Shown here: one piece after another, positions 53,885-64,000 of the stretch
Position numbering within the stretch: position 1 is the stretch's first letter
Layout of the letters: every line of letters starts with the position of its first letter
Assembly (NCBI GenBank): GCA_002168225.1
Contig: NHBH01000001.1
Coordinates: 1,562,370-1,626,369, forward strand
Direction: 5' to 3'
Source: Micavibrio sp. TMED2
GTDB lineage: Bacteria > Pseudomonadota > Alphaproteobacteria > TMED2
Length of the DNA stretch: 64,000 bases
Position numbers and translations under genes: made by a program
Notes under the pieces: generated by a model
What the model was told of the DNA's origin: nothing
Seen by the model: the letters and a program-made list of their open reading frames with translations, nothing else
Database searches by the model: none

Positions 53885-55111
53885 ATGAGTGGTATCCAAC
53901 CACTGCCACGCCCCGTGGTGCCACCACAAACCTTTGCCGATGCCAATGAGATGGTGCGTACCCTGCGTCCCGATGATCCGGTGATCTGCCTGCGCTCCCA
54001 CGTCCTGCGTGAAACCGCGGAGAATTTCCGCAACCATTTCCCCGGTCGCGTGCTGTATGCCGTCAAATGCAACCATGAGGCATCATTCCTCGAACCGCTC
54101 CATGCCGGTGGCATTGTGGATTTCGATACCGCCTCGATCGGTGAAATTCGCAAGGTACGGGAATTGTTCGGGCGGGGTGTCGGCTCGTTCTTCATGCATC
54201 CGGTCAAGGCGCGCAGCGCGATCTATGAAGCCTATTACACCCATGGTGTGCGCACCTTCGTTCTCGACCATATGGATGAGCTGACCAAGATCCGTCAGGA
54301 AACCGGCGGTGCCACCGATACCATGCTGATGGTGCGGCTCGCCACGGCGCGCGGTGCGGCGGTCTATGACCTTGGCGGCAAGTTCGGTGCGACGGTTGAT
54401 GAAGCCGCTGAACTGCTGCGAGAGATTGACCGGCTTGGTCACAAGACCGGTATTGCCTTCCATGTGGGCTCGCAATGTATGGAGCCTTTGGCCTTTGCCC
54501 GCGCGCTTGAATTGACCGATGAGGTGCTGAAAAAGGCCGGTGGCGTCAAACCGGCGGTCGTTGATGTGGGTGGTGGTTTCCCTGTCGCCTATATGGGCCT
54601 CGATCCGGTGCCGTTTGCCGACTATGCCAAGGCGATCAAACAGGCCTTTGACAGCTATGACTGGTCGAAGGAAGCCGAACTCTGGTGCGAGCCGGGGCGG
54701 GGGCTGGTCGCCAGCGGTGCTTCGCTGGTGGTCCGGGTGAAGATGCGTCGGGGCAATTCGCTTTATCTCAATGATGGCATGTATGGCGGGCTGTCCGACC
54801 TGCGGTTTGAGGGGCTGACCCCGGCCATGCGCTGCCTGCGCCTCGATGCCGATCCGGTGCGCGGCTGGACGCCGTTCCGGTTTTATGGCCCGACCTGTGA
54901 CAGCTGCGATGTTATGGAGGGACCATTCTACCTGCCCGAAGACATTGCCGAGGGGGACTGGATCGAGATCGGTCAGGCCGGTGCCTATACCATGGCGCTG
55001 CGGACCGAATTCAACGGCTTCCACAAGACCAAGGTTGTCCGGGTACGCGAAGGCGTTTGGGAGAATGCCGATACCGGCCCACTGACCCTGCCGATCCAGG
55101 CTGCCGAATAA
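53885..55111 (+). CDS. Ornithine/lysine-type decarboxylase (fold type III PLP enzyme)
   Basis: A 408-aa alanine-racemase-fold decarboxylase. The PLP Lys is in VLYAVKCNHEASFLEPL (~56-72). AFHVGSQC (~198-205) and CEPGRGLVASGASL (~268-281) line the cofactor site. GPTCDSCDVMEGPF (~336-349) carries the second catalytic Cys of the ornithine decarboxylase family; diaminopimelate decarboxylase differs here. It makes putrescine or cadaverine, the entry to polyamines. GGAG precedes ATG 53885. It is divergent from the acylase and followed 3 bp later by a hydrolase gene. Confidence 0.9.
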   Translation: MSGIQPLPRPVVPPQTFADANEMVRTLRPDDPVICLRSHVLRETAENFRNHFPGRVLYAVKCNHEASFLEPLHAGGIVDFDTASIGEIRKVRELFGRGVGSFFMHPVKARSAIYEAYYTHGVRTFVLDHMDELTKIRQETGGATDTMLMVRLATARGAAVYDLGGKFGATVDEAAELLREIDRLGHKTGIAFHVGSQCMEPLAFARALELTDEVLKKAGGVKPAVVDVGGGFPVAYMGLDPVPFADYAKAIKQAFDSYDWSKEAELWCEPGRGLVASGASLVVRVKMRRGNSLYLNDGMYGGLSDLRFEGLTPAMRCLRLDADPVRGWTPFRFYGPTCDSCDVMEGPFYLPEDIAEGDWIEIGQAGAYTMALRTEFNGFHKTKVVRVREGVWENADTGPLTLPIQAAE

Positions 55112-55114
55112 TCT

Positions 55115-55978
55115 ATGGCGGTTTATCAACGACATGAACTGACGCTGCCAAGCCCGTCAGAACCGTTCCGGCAGGTCTATCATGAGTGGCTACCGGATAT
55201 TCGTGGCAGCAAGGAACTGAATACTGTTTTCTGTGTGCACGGCCTGACCCGCAACGCGAGGGATTTCGACGTGCTGGCCAAGGCGCTGACCGATCGCGGG
55301 CACCGGGTGATCTGTCCCGATATTGCCGGGCGGGGGGAGAGCGGCTGGCTGCACAATCCGCTGGAATACAACAATCCGAACTATGCCCAGCATATGGCCG
55401 GGCTGATCCTGACACTTGGCATCAGTCAACTGGACTGGGTCGGCACATCCATGGGTGGCCTGATCGGCATGGGCCTCGCCTCGGTGCCAAACAGCGCCAT
55501 CAACCGGCTGGTGATCAATGATGTTGGCCCGCTCATCCCGGCGGCGGCGCTGAGCCGGATTGGTGAATATGTCGGCCGCAAGCCGGTATTTGCCTCTCTG
55601 GAAGAGGTCGAGGCCTATCTGCGCAAGGTCCATGCGCCTTTCGGGCCGCTGACCGACGCACAGTGGCAGCATCTGGCTAAATACGGTGCGCGGCTGGAGG
55701 GTGGGCAGTACCGGCTCGCCTATGACCCGAATATTACCGATGCCTTCGTGGAGCCGATTATCGAGGATATTGTCCTCTGGCCGGTCTGGGATGCCATCAA
55801 GGCTAAAACGCTGGTGATCAGAGGTGCCGAAAGTGACCTGCTGCCCGCCGTTGTTGCACAGGAAATGGCCCGGCGCGGTCCCAAGACACGTGTGGCCGAG
55901 ATCGCCGGTTGCGGTCATGCCCCGGCGCTGATGGCGCGCGATCAGGTGATGCTTGTCTGCGACTGGCTGGACCCGTAA
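55115..55978 (+). CDS. Alpha/beta hydrolase
   Basis: A 287-aa alpha/beta-hydrolase. FCVHGLTRNARDF (~39-51) forms the oxyanion region, DWVGTSMGGLIGM (~107-119) the nucleophile elbow with Ser, and GCGHAPALM (~268-276) the catalytic His. DWLGxSMGG-type proteins of this length are widespread in alphaproteobacteria and unassigned. It starts 3 bp after the decarboxylase, so is in its operon. The substrate is not evident. Confidence 0.85.
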   Translation: MAVYQRHELTLPSPSEPFRQVYHEWLPDIRGSKELNTVFCVHGLTRNARDFDVLAKALTDRGHRVICPDIAGRGESGWLHNPLEYNNPNYAQHMAGLILTLGISQLDWVGTSMGGLIGMGLASVPNSAINRLVINDVGPLIPAAALSRIGEYVGRKPVFASLEEVEAYLRKVHAPFGPLTDAQWQHLAKYGARLEGGQYRLAYDPNITDAFVEPIIEDIVLWPVWDAIKAKTLVIRGAESDLLPAVVAQEMARRGPKTRVAEIAGCGHAPALMARDQVMLVCDWLDP

Positions 55979-55997
55979 CTCGACTGCCCATATCCCC

Positions 55998-58139
<2,142 letters not shown>

Positions 58140-58166
58140 TTATCAGTTCTTGTTATTCTTTGACGC

Positions 58167-58823
58167 ATGAGCGGTATCAGGCATATCCAGCGCGCCCTTG
58201 CGGCCTGCTTCACCGGGGTTCTTGCCCTCGGCATCGGCGTTGCTGCCGAGGCGGCGGACCGTGCGGTCATTCAGATGACCCTGCTCGACAGCCCGGATGG
58301 GATCGGCCGCATCGTCATGACCGACATTGCCGGTGGCGGGGTCAGCATCGACCCGTTGCTGAAGAACCTGCCGCCCGGCGACCATATGCTCGTGGTACGC
58401 CCGGTCCCTGATTGTGACGCCGTCGATAGCGCGGCGGCGGGCCATCTCAACCCGGTGACCAGCGGTGTCTATGATGACCGCGGGGAGCGGGGGGAGATGG
58501 CGGTGAATTCGCCTGCCCGGGCAACCCGTCTGGCGGCGTCCAATACCGCGTTTCTTCAGCAGTTGAATGATGATCCGCAGATAGAATTTACTGCTGATGA
58601 CGTGCCGCTGGCCCCTGACTACAGCCGTGAGGAAGTGAGGCTGGCGCTCGGTGATCTGCCGGATATCGTGGTCAACCAGCATGGGCAGGCAACCCAGATC
58701 AGCTACGCGCCACTGATTGCGGTTGCCCAGCTCTATGGTCACTCGCTGATCATCAAACAGAAGACCGAGGTCGGGCAGGTGATCATTGCCTGTGGTCCGA
58801 TCAGTTACCCCGCAAGACCCTGA
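58167..58823 (+). CDS. Cu/Zn superoxide dismutase-like protein lacking copper ligands
   Basis: A 218-aa secreted protein (signal peptide to about AAEAA, residue 30) whose frame follows periplasmic SodC. VIQMTLLDSPDGIGRIVMTD opens the barrel. LPPGDHMLVVRPVPDC (68-83) stands where SodC has GYHGFHVHxNPSC. GHLNP (92-96), LGDLPDIVVNQHGQA (161-175), SLIIKQ (193-198) and IACGPI (207-212) follow. Both Cys of the structural disulfide (83, 209) are kept. Of the metal ligands, only His93 and Asp163 remain. Both HxH copper ligands, the bridging-loop and HxGD histidines and the last copper His are replaced. A ~45-residue insert precedes LGDLP. It cannot be a normal SOD; a binding or structural role is likely. 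Confidence 0.62.
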   Translation: MSGIRHIQRALAACFTGVLALGIGVAAEAADRAVIQMTLLDSPDGIGRIVMTDIAGGGVSIDPLLKNLPPGDHMLVVRPVPDCDAVDSAAAGHLNPVTSGVYDDRGERGEMAVNSPARATRLAASNTAFLQQLNDDPQIEFTADDVPLAPDYSREEVRLALGDLPDIVVNQHGQATQISYAPLIAVAQLYGHSLIIKQKTEVGQVIIACGPISYPARP

Positions 58824-58922
58824 TATTCCACGATCCTGTTGCGGCGCGTCACTGATTGCCATTGCGTGGTGGCCAGTGACGCTGTTCTATACAGGCAAAA
58901 GATAAAACATGGAGGAAGCGGC

Positions 58923-60080
58923 ATGTCGACGGCATTCGATTTGTCAGAAGATCAGGTGCAGTTTCAGGACATGGCGCGCAGTTTTGCCGATGCGTCACTG
59001 GCCCCTAATGCCGCCGAGTGGGACGAGCAGGAAATCTTCCCGGTCGATACCCTGCGTGAGGCGGCAACGCTCGGCCTTGCCGGTATCTATTGTCAGGAAG
59101 AGTTCGGCGGCACTGGTTTGACCCGTCACGACGCGGCGGTGATTTTCGAGGAACTGTCCACCGGTTGCGTCTCCACCTCGGCCTATCTCTCCATTCACAA
59201 TATGGCTGCCTGGATGATCGACAGTTTCGGCAATGGCCAGCAGCGCAGCCGCTATCTGCCGAAGCTGTTCTCCATGGAGCATTTTGCCAGCTATTGCCTG
59301 ACAGAACCGGGGGCGGGGTCGGATGCAGCCTCGCTCAAGACCCGGGCGGTACGCGATGGCGATCATTATGTGCTCAACGGTTCCAAGGCTTTTATCTCCG
59401 GCGGTTCCATATCCGATGTCTATGTCGCTATGGTGCGCACGGGCGAGAACGGGCCGAAGGGTATCTCCTGTCTGGTGATCGAAAAGGACACGCCGGGGCT
59501 TGGCTTTGGTCAGAAGGAGAAGAAACTCGGCTGGAACTCGCAACCGACCGCTGCCGTAATTTTCGAGGATTGCCGGGTGCCGGTTGCCAACCGGCTCGGC
59601 GAAGAGGGCGATGGCTTTAAAATCGCCATGAAGGGGCTTGATGGCGGACGGCTCAATATTGCAGCCTGTTCCCTCGGCGGCGCGCAAAAATGTCTCGATC
59701 TTGCGATTGATTATGCCCAGCAGCGCACCCAGTTCGGGCGCAAGATCGCCGAGTTCCAGTCGCTGCAATTCAAGCTGGCGGATATGGCGACAGAACTTGA
59801 GGCAGCACGGCTGCTGCTGCACAAGGCGGCGCAGTATCTCGACCGCAGCCACCCGGAGGCGACGCAATATTGCGCCATGGCCAAGCGCTTTGCCACCGAC
59901 ACGGCGTTCAAGGTTTGTAACGAGGCGCTGCAAATCCATGGCGGTTACGGCTATATCCGGGCATACGGCATCGAGCGCTATCTGCGCGATGTGCGGGTGC
60001 ATCAGATCCTTGAAGGTACCAATGAAATCATGCGCCTGATTATCGCCCGGCGATTGCTGAGCGACATGAAGGCCGCTTGA
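58923..60080 (+). CDS. Acyl-CoA dehydrogenase, probably isobutyryl-CoA dehydrogenase
   Basis: A 385-aa FAD-dependent acyl-CoA dehydrogenase. Marks are [16 protein letters not shown] (~47-62), [19 protein letters not shown] (~125-143), [21 protein letters not shown] (~250-270) and the C-terminal [14 protein letters not shown], where the Glu is the catalytic base. [15 protein letters not shown] near 90 and the gene's neighbours suit isobutyryl-CoA dehydrogenase of valine breakdown. ATG 58923 has a good GGAGG eight bases upstream. The hydrolase and dehydrogenase of the same pathway follow. Confidence 0.9.
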   Translation: MSTAFDLSEDQVQFQDMARSFADASLAPNAAEWDEQEIFPVDTLREAATLGLAGIYCQEEFGGTGLTRHDAAVIFEELSTGCVSTSAYLSIHNMAAWMIDSFGNGQQRSRYLPKLFSMEHFASYCLTEPGAGSDAASLKTRAVRDGDHYVLNGSKAFISGGSISDVYVAMVRTGENGPKGISCLVIEKDTPGLGFGQKEKKLGWNSQPTAAVIFEDCRVPVANRLGEEGDGFKIAMKGLDGGRLNIAACSLGGAQKCLDLAIDYAQQRTQFGRKIAEFQSLQFKLADMATELEAARLLLHKAAQYLDRSHPEATQYCAMAKRFATDTAFKVCNEALQIHGGYGYIRAYGIERYLRDVRVHQILEGTNEIMRLIIARRLLSDMKAA

Positions 60081-60148
60081 TCTGGCCTGCATTGTCGTGA
60101 ACATTGCGGGCATCCGATTTTCTACTCTCCACCGATAAAGATTTTTCC

Positions 60149-61234
60149 ATGTCAGAAGCTGAAATCCTGTTTGAACAACGCGGGCCGTTAGGCGTCATTA
60201 CCCTGAACCGTCCCAAGGCGCTGAATGCCCTCAACCTGCCGATGATCCGTGAGATGACGTCAAAACTGCAGCAATGGGCTGATGATGACAGTATCAGTGC
60301 GGTGGTGATTCAGGGGGCGGGGGAGAAGGCCTTCTGTGCCGGTGGCGATGTCAAATCGGTATATCAGGACGGCATGGCTGCGAAGTCAGGTGAGGGCGAT
60401 GGTCAGATGACCAAGGATTTCTTCCGCGAGGAGTATCAGCTCAACCGGATGATCTATCGCTTTCCAAAACCCTATATCGCGCTGATCGACGGGATCACCA
60501 TGGGTGGTGGGGTCGGGCTTTCGGTCCATGGTTCGCACCGGGTCGCGACCGAGAAAACCATGCTGGCCATGCCGGAGACGGCAATCGGCCTGTTTCCCGA
60601 TGTTGGTGCTACCTATGTGCTCGCCCGCTGTCCGGGTGAGACCGGCATCTATCTGGCGCTGACCGGGGATCGTCTGGGCGCTGCCGATGGCCTCTATGCC
60701 GGTATTGCCACCCATTATATTGCGTCCGGCGATATGTCTGCGCTGGTCGATGCGTTGGCGAGCGCTGACTGGTCACAGGCGGTCACCGGCAATGAGCGGG
60801 CCTTTGTCGATGGCATCATCGCGCAATTCAGCGCTACGCCCGAGGATGGCAAGCTGGAAGCGCTGCAGGATACCATCGATCAGGCCTTCGGTGCCGGTTC
60901 GGTCGAGGAGATCATGGCCGAGCTGACCAGCATGACCGGTGACTGGGCGAAGGAAACGCTGGAGACAATGAGCAAGCGCTCACCGACCAGCATGAAGGTG
61001 GCTTTCGAGCAGCTGAACCGCGGCGTGGCGCTCGATCTCGAAAGCTGTCTGGTGATGGAATACCGCATGACCCAGGCCTGTATGGCCGGGCATGATTTCT
61101 ATGAGGGCATCCGTGCGGTGCTGATCGACAAGGATCACAGCCCGTCATGGGAACCGGCCACGGTTGCCGGGGTCAGTGACGATCTGGTGGCACGACATTT
61201 CGAGCCGCTGGGTGACGAGGATTTGAGTTTCTGA
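60149..61234 (+). CDS. 3-hydroxyisobutyryl-CoA hydrolase
   Basis: A 361-aa crotonase-fold enzyme of the HIBCH type. Marks are GVITLNRPKALNALNL (~15-30), KAFCAGGDVKSVYQDG (~55-70, oxyanion hole), IDGITMGGGVGLSVHG (~110-125) and MPETAIGLFPDVGATY (~140-155). The long C-terminal region after ~200 separates HIBCH from simple enoyl-CoA hydratases. It releases 3-hydroxyisobutyrate from its CoA ester. ATG 60149 is chosen. Lying between the acyl-CoA dehydrogenase and MmsB, it completes three successive steps of valine catabolism. Confidence 0.92.
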   Translation: MSEAEILFEQRGPLGVITLNRPKALNALNLPMIREMTSKLQQWADDDSISAVVIQGAGEKAFCAGGDVKSVYQDGMAAKSGEGDGQMTKDFFREEYQLNRMIYRFPKPYIALIDGITMGGGVGLSVHGSHRVATEKTMLAMPETAIGLFPDVGATYVLARCPGETGIYLALTGDRLGAADGLYAGIATHYIASGDMSALVDALASADWSQAVTGNERAFVDGIIAQFSATPEDGKLEALQDTIDQAFGAGSVEEIMAELTSMTGDWAKETLETMSKRSPTSMKVAFEQLNRGVALDLESCLVMEYRMTQACMAGHDFYEGIRAVLIDKDHSPSWEPATVAGVSDDLVARHFEPLGDEDLSF

Positions 61235-61280
61235 TTACCCGTTTTCAAAACCGCCAATAATAAAATCCGAGGGAACATTC

Positions 61281-62171
61281 ATGAGTACAGCTATCGCCTT
61301 TATCGGTCTCGGCAATATGGGGCTGCCCATGGCCAAGAACCTGCTGGCCAAGGGATACAGCGTTACCGGTTTCGATATGTCCGCCGATGCGCTCGCTGCG
61401 CTTGAGGCCGCCGGTGGCAAGCGGGCGGAGAGCGCTTCCGCTGCTGCCATGGCGTCCGAGGTGGTCATCACCATGCTGCCGGCAGGCGATCATGTTACCG
61501 ATGTTTACCTCGGTGATGGCGGGGTGATGAAGGCGTGTCAGGCCGGTACCCTGCTGATTGATTGCTCGACCATTGATGTGGCGAGCGCGCGGGCGGTGGC
61601 CGGGGCGGCGGAAACCGCCGGTTTACCAATGCTTGATGCGCCGGTCTCGGGCGGCGTCGTTGGCGCCGAGGCGGCAACCCTAACCTTTATGGTCGGCGGT
61701 GATGACGAGGCATTCAAACGCGCCGAGCCGATCCTGAACACCATGGGCAAGAAGGTGGTGCATACCGGCGGGGCCGGGAACGGGCAGGCGGCCAAGATCT
61801 GCAACAATATGATGCTCGGCATCCAGATGCTCTCGGTCTGTGAGGCCTTCGCCCTTGCCGACAAGCTGGGACTCGATCCGGAGAAACTCTATGAGGTCAG
61901 TTCAACCTCATCCGGCCAGTGCTGGTCCCTGACCACCTATTGCCCATACCCGGATGTGCTCGAGGGCACGCCATCCTGTAATGGTTACAAGCCCGGTTTC
62001 ACCACGGCGATGATGCTCAAGGATTTGCGCCTTGCCCAGCAGGCAGCCGCTGTAACCGGCGCTGTAACGCCGCTCGGGGCGGAAACCACGGCCATGTATG
62101 CCATGCATGTAAACGGTGGCAACGGCGCACTGGATTTCTCGTCAATACTAAAGATGTTGCGTGGCGCTTGA
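61281..62171 (+). CDS. mmsB: 3-hydroxyisobutyrate dehydrogenase
   Basis: A 296-aa beta-hydroxyacid dehydrogenase making methylmalonate semialdehyde with NAD+. The dinucleotide motif is FIGLGNMGLPMAKNLLAKGY (~6-25). DAPVSGGVVGAEAATLTFMVGG (~118-139) is the substrate loop. GGAGNGQAAKICNNMMLG (~164-181) contains the catalytic Lys. GAGGGAA precedes the ATG. The methylmalonate-semialdehyde dehydrogenase gene (mmsA) is not in the window. Confidence 0.95.
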   Translation: MSTAIAFIGLGNMGLPMAKNLLAKGYSVTGFDMSADALAALEAAGGKRAESASAAAMASEVVITMLPAGDHVTDVYLGDGGVMKACQAGTLLIDCSTIDVASARAVAGAAETAGLPMLDAPVSGGVVGAEAATLTFMVGGDDEAFKRAEPILNTMGKKVVHTGGAGNGQAAKICNNMMLGIQMLSVCEAFALADKLGLDPEKLYEVSSTSSGQCWSLTTYCPYPDVLEGTPSCNGYKPGFTTAMMLKDLRLAQQAAAVTGAVTPLGAETTAMYAMHVNGGNGALDFSSILKMLRGA

Positions 62172-62309
62172 CGATTCAGTCGAAAAACGTTGATGTAGAG
62201 GGGATATGTTTGGTTCTGGCGCTGCTATTGGGCGCAAAGGGTCGGATCGGCTGATAATCGGCTTGAATTAGGGCGCGAAACTGCCGGTCCCGTTAAATGT
62301 GGCAATGCC

Positions 62310-62339
62310 ATCTCATTGATGTGCTACGGATCATGAGAT
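62310..62339. promoter_or_regulatory. Inverted repeat upstream of ldtR
   Basis: ATCTCAT (62310-62316) and ATGAGAT (62333-62339) are perfect 7-bp arms, 23 bp centre to centre (about two helical turns), 39 bp before the ldtR start codon. Position and spacing suit an autoregulatory MarR-type operator. The rest of the 206-bp gap shows nothing further. Confidence 0.4.
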
Positions 62340-62377
62340 AACTGGCTCGCTACTGTTCAGTCTATGAGGAGGTTACC

Positions 62378-62848
62378 GTGCAGCACCCCTATTTTGAGTG
62401 CATCACGCTCGTTGAACGTCTGCACCGACAATTTCTCGATGTTCTCAAGATTGAACTCGAGCGTGCCGGTATTCAGGACATCAACAACGTCCAGTCGCTG
62501 ATCCTGTACAACATCGGACAGGATGAACTGACTGTCGGCGAGTTGACCGCACGGGGCTATTATCTCGGCTCGAACGTTTCCTACAACCTCAAGAAGATGG
62601 TTGAGAATGGCTATCTGGTTCAGGAGCGTTCCGTACATGACCGCCGCTCTATCCGGGTCAAGCTTTCGGAGAAGGGGCATGCGATCCGCACCCTGATGAA
62701 CGAAGTGTTTGAGCGTCATATCGCCAATGTCGAGAATTCCGGCCTCGACCTCGAGAAGCTGAAGGACGTCAATGACGCCCTGAAGAATCTGGAGCGTTTC
62801 CTGACCGGTCAGGTCGGTTACTCACCTCTCAATCAGGTTCCCGCCTAA
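62378..62848 (+). CDS. ldtR: LdtR-like MarR family transcriptional regulator
   Basis: A 156-aa winged-helix protein. LVERLHRQFLDVLKIELERAG (~11-31), DINNVQSLILYNIG, LTVGELTARGYYLGSNVSYNLKKMVENGYLVQERSVHDRRS (~51-90, recognition helix and wing) match LdtR. LdtR is the alphaproteobacterial MarR protein tied to L,D-transpeptidase genes and osmotic tolerance. It starts with GTG, preceded by a very strong GAGGAGG five bases away. The target here is unknown; an inverted repeat upstream suggests self-control. Confidence 0.88.
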   Translation: MQHPYFECITLVERLHRQFLDVLKIELERAGIQDINNVQSLILYNIGQDELTVGELTARGYYLGSNVSYNLKKMVENGYLVQERSVHDRRSIRVKLSEKGHAIRTLMNEVFERHIANVENSGLDLEKLKDVNDALKNLERFLTGQVGYSPLNQVPA

Positions 62849-62913
62849 AGCCGGGTGCGGGTGCCGCGCCTGACTTGCGATATTGGTTTGCGACCAGAGG
62901 GCAGATCGAGCGC

Positions 62914-63333
62914 ATGGCACGCGACGACGACCAGCAAAAGCCAAATAGGCCAAAACAGAATACAGCGCCTGCCGGTACGCATCTGAATGCCTACCAGCAG
63001 GCGTCTTTGCTTGGACAAATGGTGCCGGTGACATTGCCGGGCAGTACCTCACCGAAGGCCAAATCGGCAGCCGGACAGCAGGGCGCTTCCCGGTCCCGGC
63101 AGGGCAAGCGTCAGCACGCGCGGCCCGAGGGCGATATTATCGGCCCCAATGACGAAATTATCTTCGAGCACGCGACTCGTGGTGCCTTTACCCAGATTTC
63201 AGCGATGCATGTGCCGACACTGACCGAGGTATCGGCAGTCGGGTCCGCGCAAGCGAGCGAATTTGAATTACAGCAGCTGGCGCTGGCAAAACTGCGCTTT
63301 GTCCTGCGCAAGAAGCTGGGCGAGGGATCATGA
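62914..63333 (+). CDS. Hypothetical protein
   Basis: A 139-aa protein I do not recognise. The first ~75 residues are polar and rich in Gln, Lys, Ser and Pro, and probably disordered. The last ~60 (DEIIFEHATRGAFTQISAMHVPTLTEVSAVG, then a basic helix LQQLALAKLRFVLRKKLG) look ordered. No signal peptide or membrane helix. ATG 62914 is the probable start. It lies 65 bp after ldtR and 140 bp before rpiB. Its position beside ldtR may be conserved, but no role follows. Confidence 0.55.
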   Translation: MARDDDQQKPNRPKQNTAPAGTHLNAYQQASLLGQMVPVTLPGSTSPKAKSAAGQQGASRSRQGKRQHARPEGDIIGPNDEIIFEHATRGAFTQISAMHVPTLTEVSAVGSAQASEFELQQLALAKLRFVLRKKLGEGS

Positions 63334-63473
63334 TCCTGTCGTGATCCGGCAGGCATTTGTCGCGTTTGTGATCCTTGCAGGGCTGGTGCGACGCTTCCGG
63401 CGATTGCCCTTGGTGCCCCGGATGCGTATTGTCCGCCCCACACGAAACATTTGCTGCCCGGAGTACCATTGCA

Positions 63474-63899
63474 ATGAAAGTTGCCGTCGCGTCGGATCAC
63501 GCAGGTTACGACCTGAAACAGGAAGTCGTTGCCTATCTCAAGGAACTGGGGCATGAGGCGCTTGATCTCGGTACCCATGAGGGCGCTTCGGTTGATTATC
63601 CCGACTATGGTAAAAAGCTGGGTGAGGCAGTTGCCGATGGCACGGCTGAACGCGGGATTGCCATCTGCGGTTCGGGTATCGGTATCTCGATTGCTGCCAA
63701 CCGGATTGCCGGTGTGCGCGCCGCCCTTTGTGGCGATGGATTGATGGCGCGCCTGAGCCGCCAGCACAACGACGCCAATGTTCTGGCGCTCGGTGCACGG
63801 CTGATCGGCGTGGAAACCGCCAAGGATTGTGTTGTTACTTTTCTGAACACTGCCTATGAAGGCGGCAGACATGACCGCCGGGTTGCAAAACTCGGCTGA
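63474..63899 (+). CDS. rpiB: Ribose-5-phosphate isomerase B
   Basis: A 141-aa RpiB/LacAB-fold isomerase, interconverting ribose and ribulose 5-phosphate. ASDHAGYDLKQEVVAYL (~6-22), SVDYPDYGKKLGEAV (~39-53), ICGSGIGISIAANRIAGVRAALC (~64-86, with the catalytic Cys65 region) and SRQHNDANVLALGARLIG (~94-111) are all canonical. Start is ATG 63474. In alphaproteobacteria rpiB is commonly followed by glyA and nrdR; the next start codon fits glyA. Confidence 0.95.
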   Translation: MKVAVASDHAGYDLKQEVVAYLKELGHEALDLGTHEGASVDYPDYGKKLGEAVADGTAERGIAICGSGIGISIAANRIAGVRAALCGDGLMARLSRQHNDANVLALGARLIGVETAKDCVVTFLNTAYEGGRHDRRVAKLG

Positions 63900-63957
63900 T
63901 ATTTCACCCCGTGCCGGACTGAACAGAGTTACACAGACAAGATAGGGAACAGGCCTG

Positions 63958-64000
63958 ATGTCAAACGCAGCAACCAACACCAATGTCGCATCCCATAACA
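63958..64000 (+). CDS. glyA: Start of the next gene, probably serine hydroxymethyltransferase
   Basis: Only 14 codons (MSNAATNTNVASHN) lie in the window, after AGGCCTG. They are too few to identify. The position right behind rpiB suggests glyA, a common order in this class. Confidence 0.3.
   Translation, partial: MSNAATNTNVASHN

Overview
The window is 64 kb of dense bacterial chromosome at roughly 60% G+C. Its content points to an alphaproteobacterium of the Rhodospirillales type. Pointers include a MipZ division-site ATPase, an LdtR-type MarR regulator, a metal-cysteine-free HemB, a phasin, a single bifunctional Rsh with the RFKD motif, a ClpS-ClpA pair, a class II (B12) ribonucleotide reductase relative, TakP-like TRAP transport and a MotAB pair. 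I see no tRNA, rRNA, CRISPR array, insertion sequence or prophage.

Layout. 1-8.1 kb (minus strand) is the least conventional part: a cut-off YjbH-type lipoprotein, a divergent RNase J-like nuclease, a probable orphan IscX, a small unknown protein, a TraA/RecD-type helicase with no relaxase domain, and a 724-aa Pro/Gln/Ala-rich unknown. An 86-nt near-perfect hairpin separates the last two. 8.4-13.2 kb (plus) holds mipZ, then galU, ugd and a phosphomannomutase (UDP-glucose, UDP-glucuronate and hexose-phosphate supply). 13.2-15.1 kb (minus) is a D,D-carboxypeptidase with a SPOR domain, coupled to a small secreted protein. 15.4-19.4 kb holds a phasin with a long Ala/Lys tail, clpS and clpA. 19.4-24.1 kb has a CoA transferase, a GH3 glycosidase, a FemAB-like GNAT protein, RidA and an unknown.

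24.1-28.4 kb (minus) holds an NYN nuclease, a family-5 uracil-DNA glycosylase and a 956-aa NrdJ homologue. The NrdJ homologue has lost the catalytic Cys motif and part of the barrel. Two NrdR-box-like 16-mers, 31 bp apart, lie in front of it. 28.5-40.8 kb is a housekeeping run: folK, rpoZ, rsh, a DUF2062 gene, pdxJ, acpS, lepB, rnc, era, an MFS gene, recO and parC. The lepB/rnc and rnc/era pairs overlap by ATGA.

40.9-46.3 kb is bioY, TRAP permeases dctQ-dctM, a GNAT and, on the other strand, an EamA exporter and the TRAP binding protein. 46.5-49.8 kb is a MAPEG protein overlapping bpt tail-to-tail, then motB and motA. 50-58.1 kb holds threonine ammonia-lyase coupled to a penicillin-acylase-family hydrolase, an ornithine/lysine-type decarboxylase, two alpha/beta hydrolases and hemB. 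58.2-62.2 kb is a Cu/Zn-SOD-fold protein lacking its copper ligands, then three valine-catabolism genes (isobutyryl-CoA dehydrogenase, 3-hydroxyisobutyryl-CoA hydrolase, 3-hydroxyisobutyrate dehydrogenase). 62.4-64 kb is ldtR, an unknown, rpiB and the first codons of a probable glyA.

The best candidates for something undescribed are the non-catalytic NrdJ paralogue with its putative NrdR control, the relaxase-free TraA helicase locus with its hairpin, the ligand-less SodC homologue, and the phasin with a possible second internal start. All calls rest on reading translated sequence against remembered family motifs. No database search was run.
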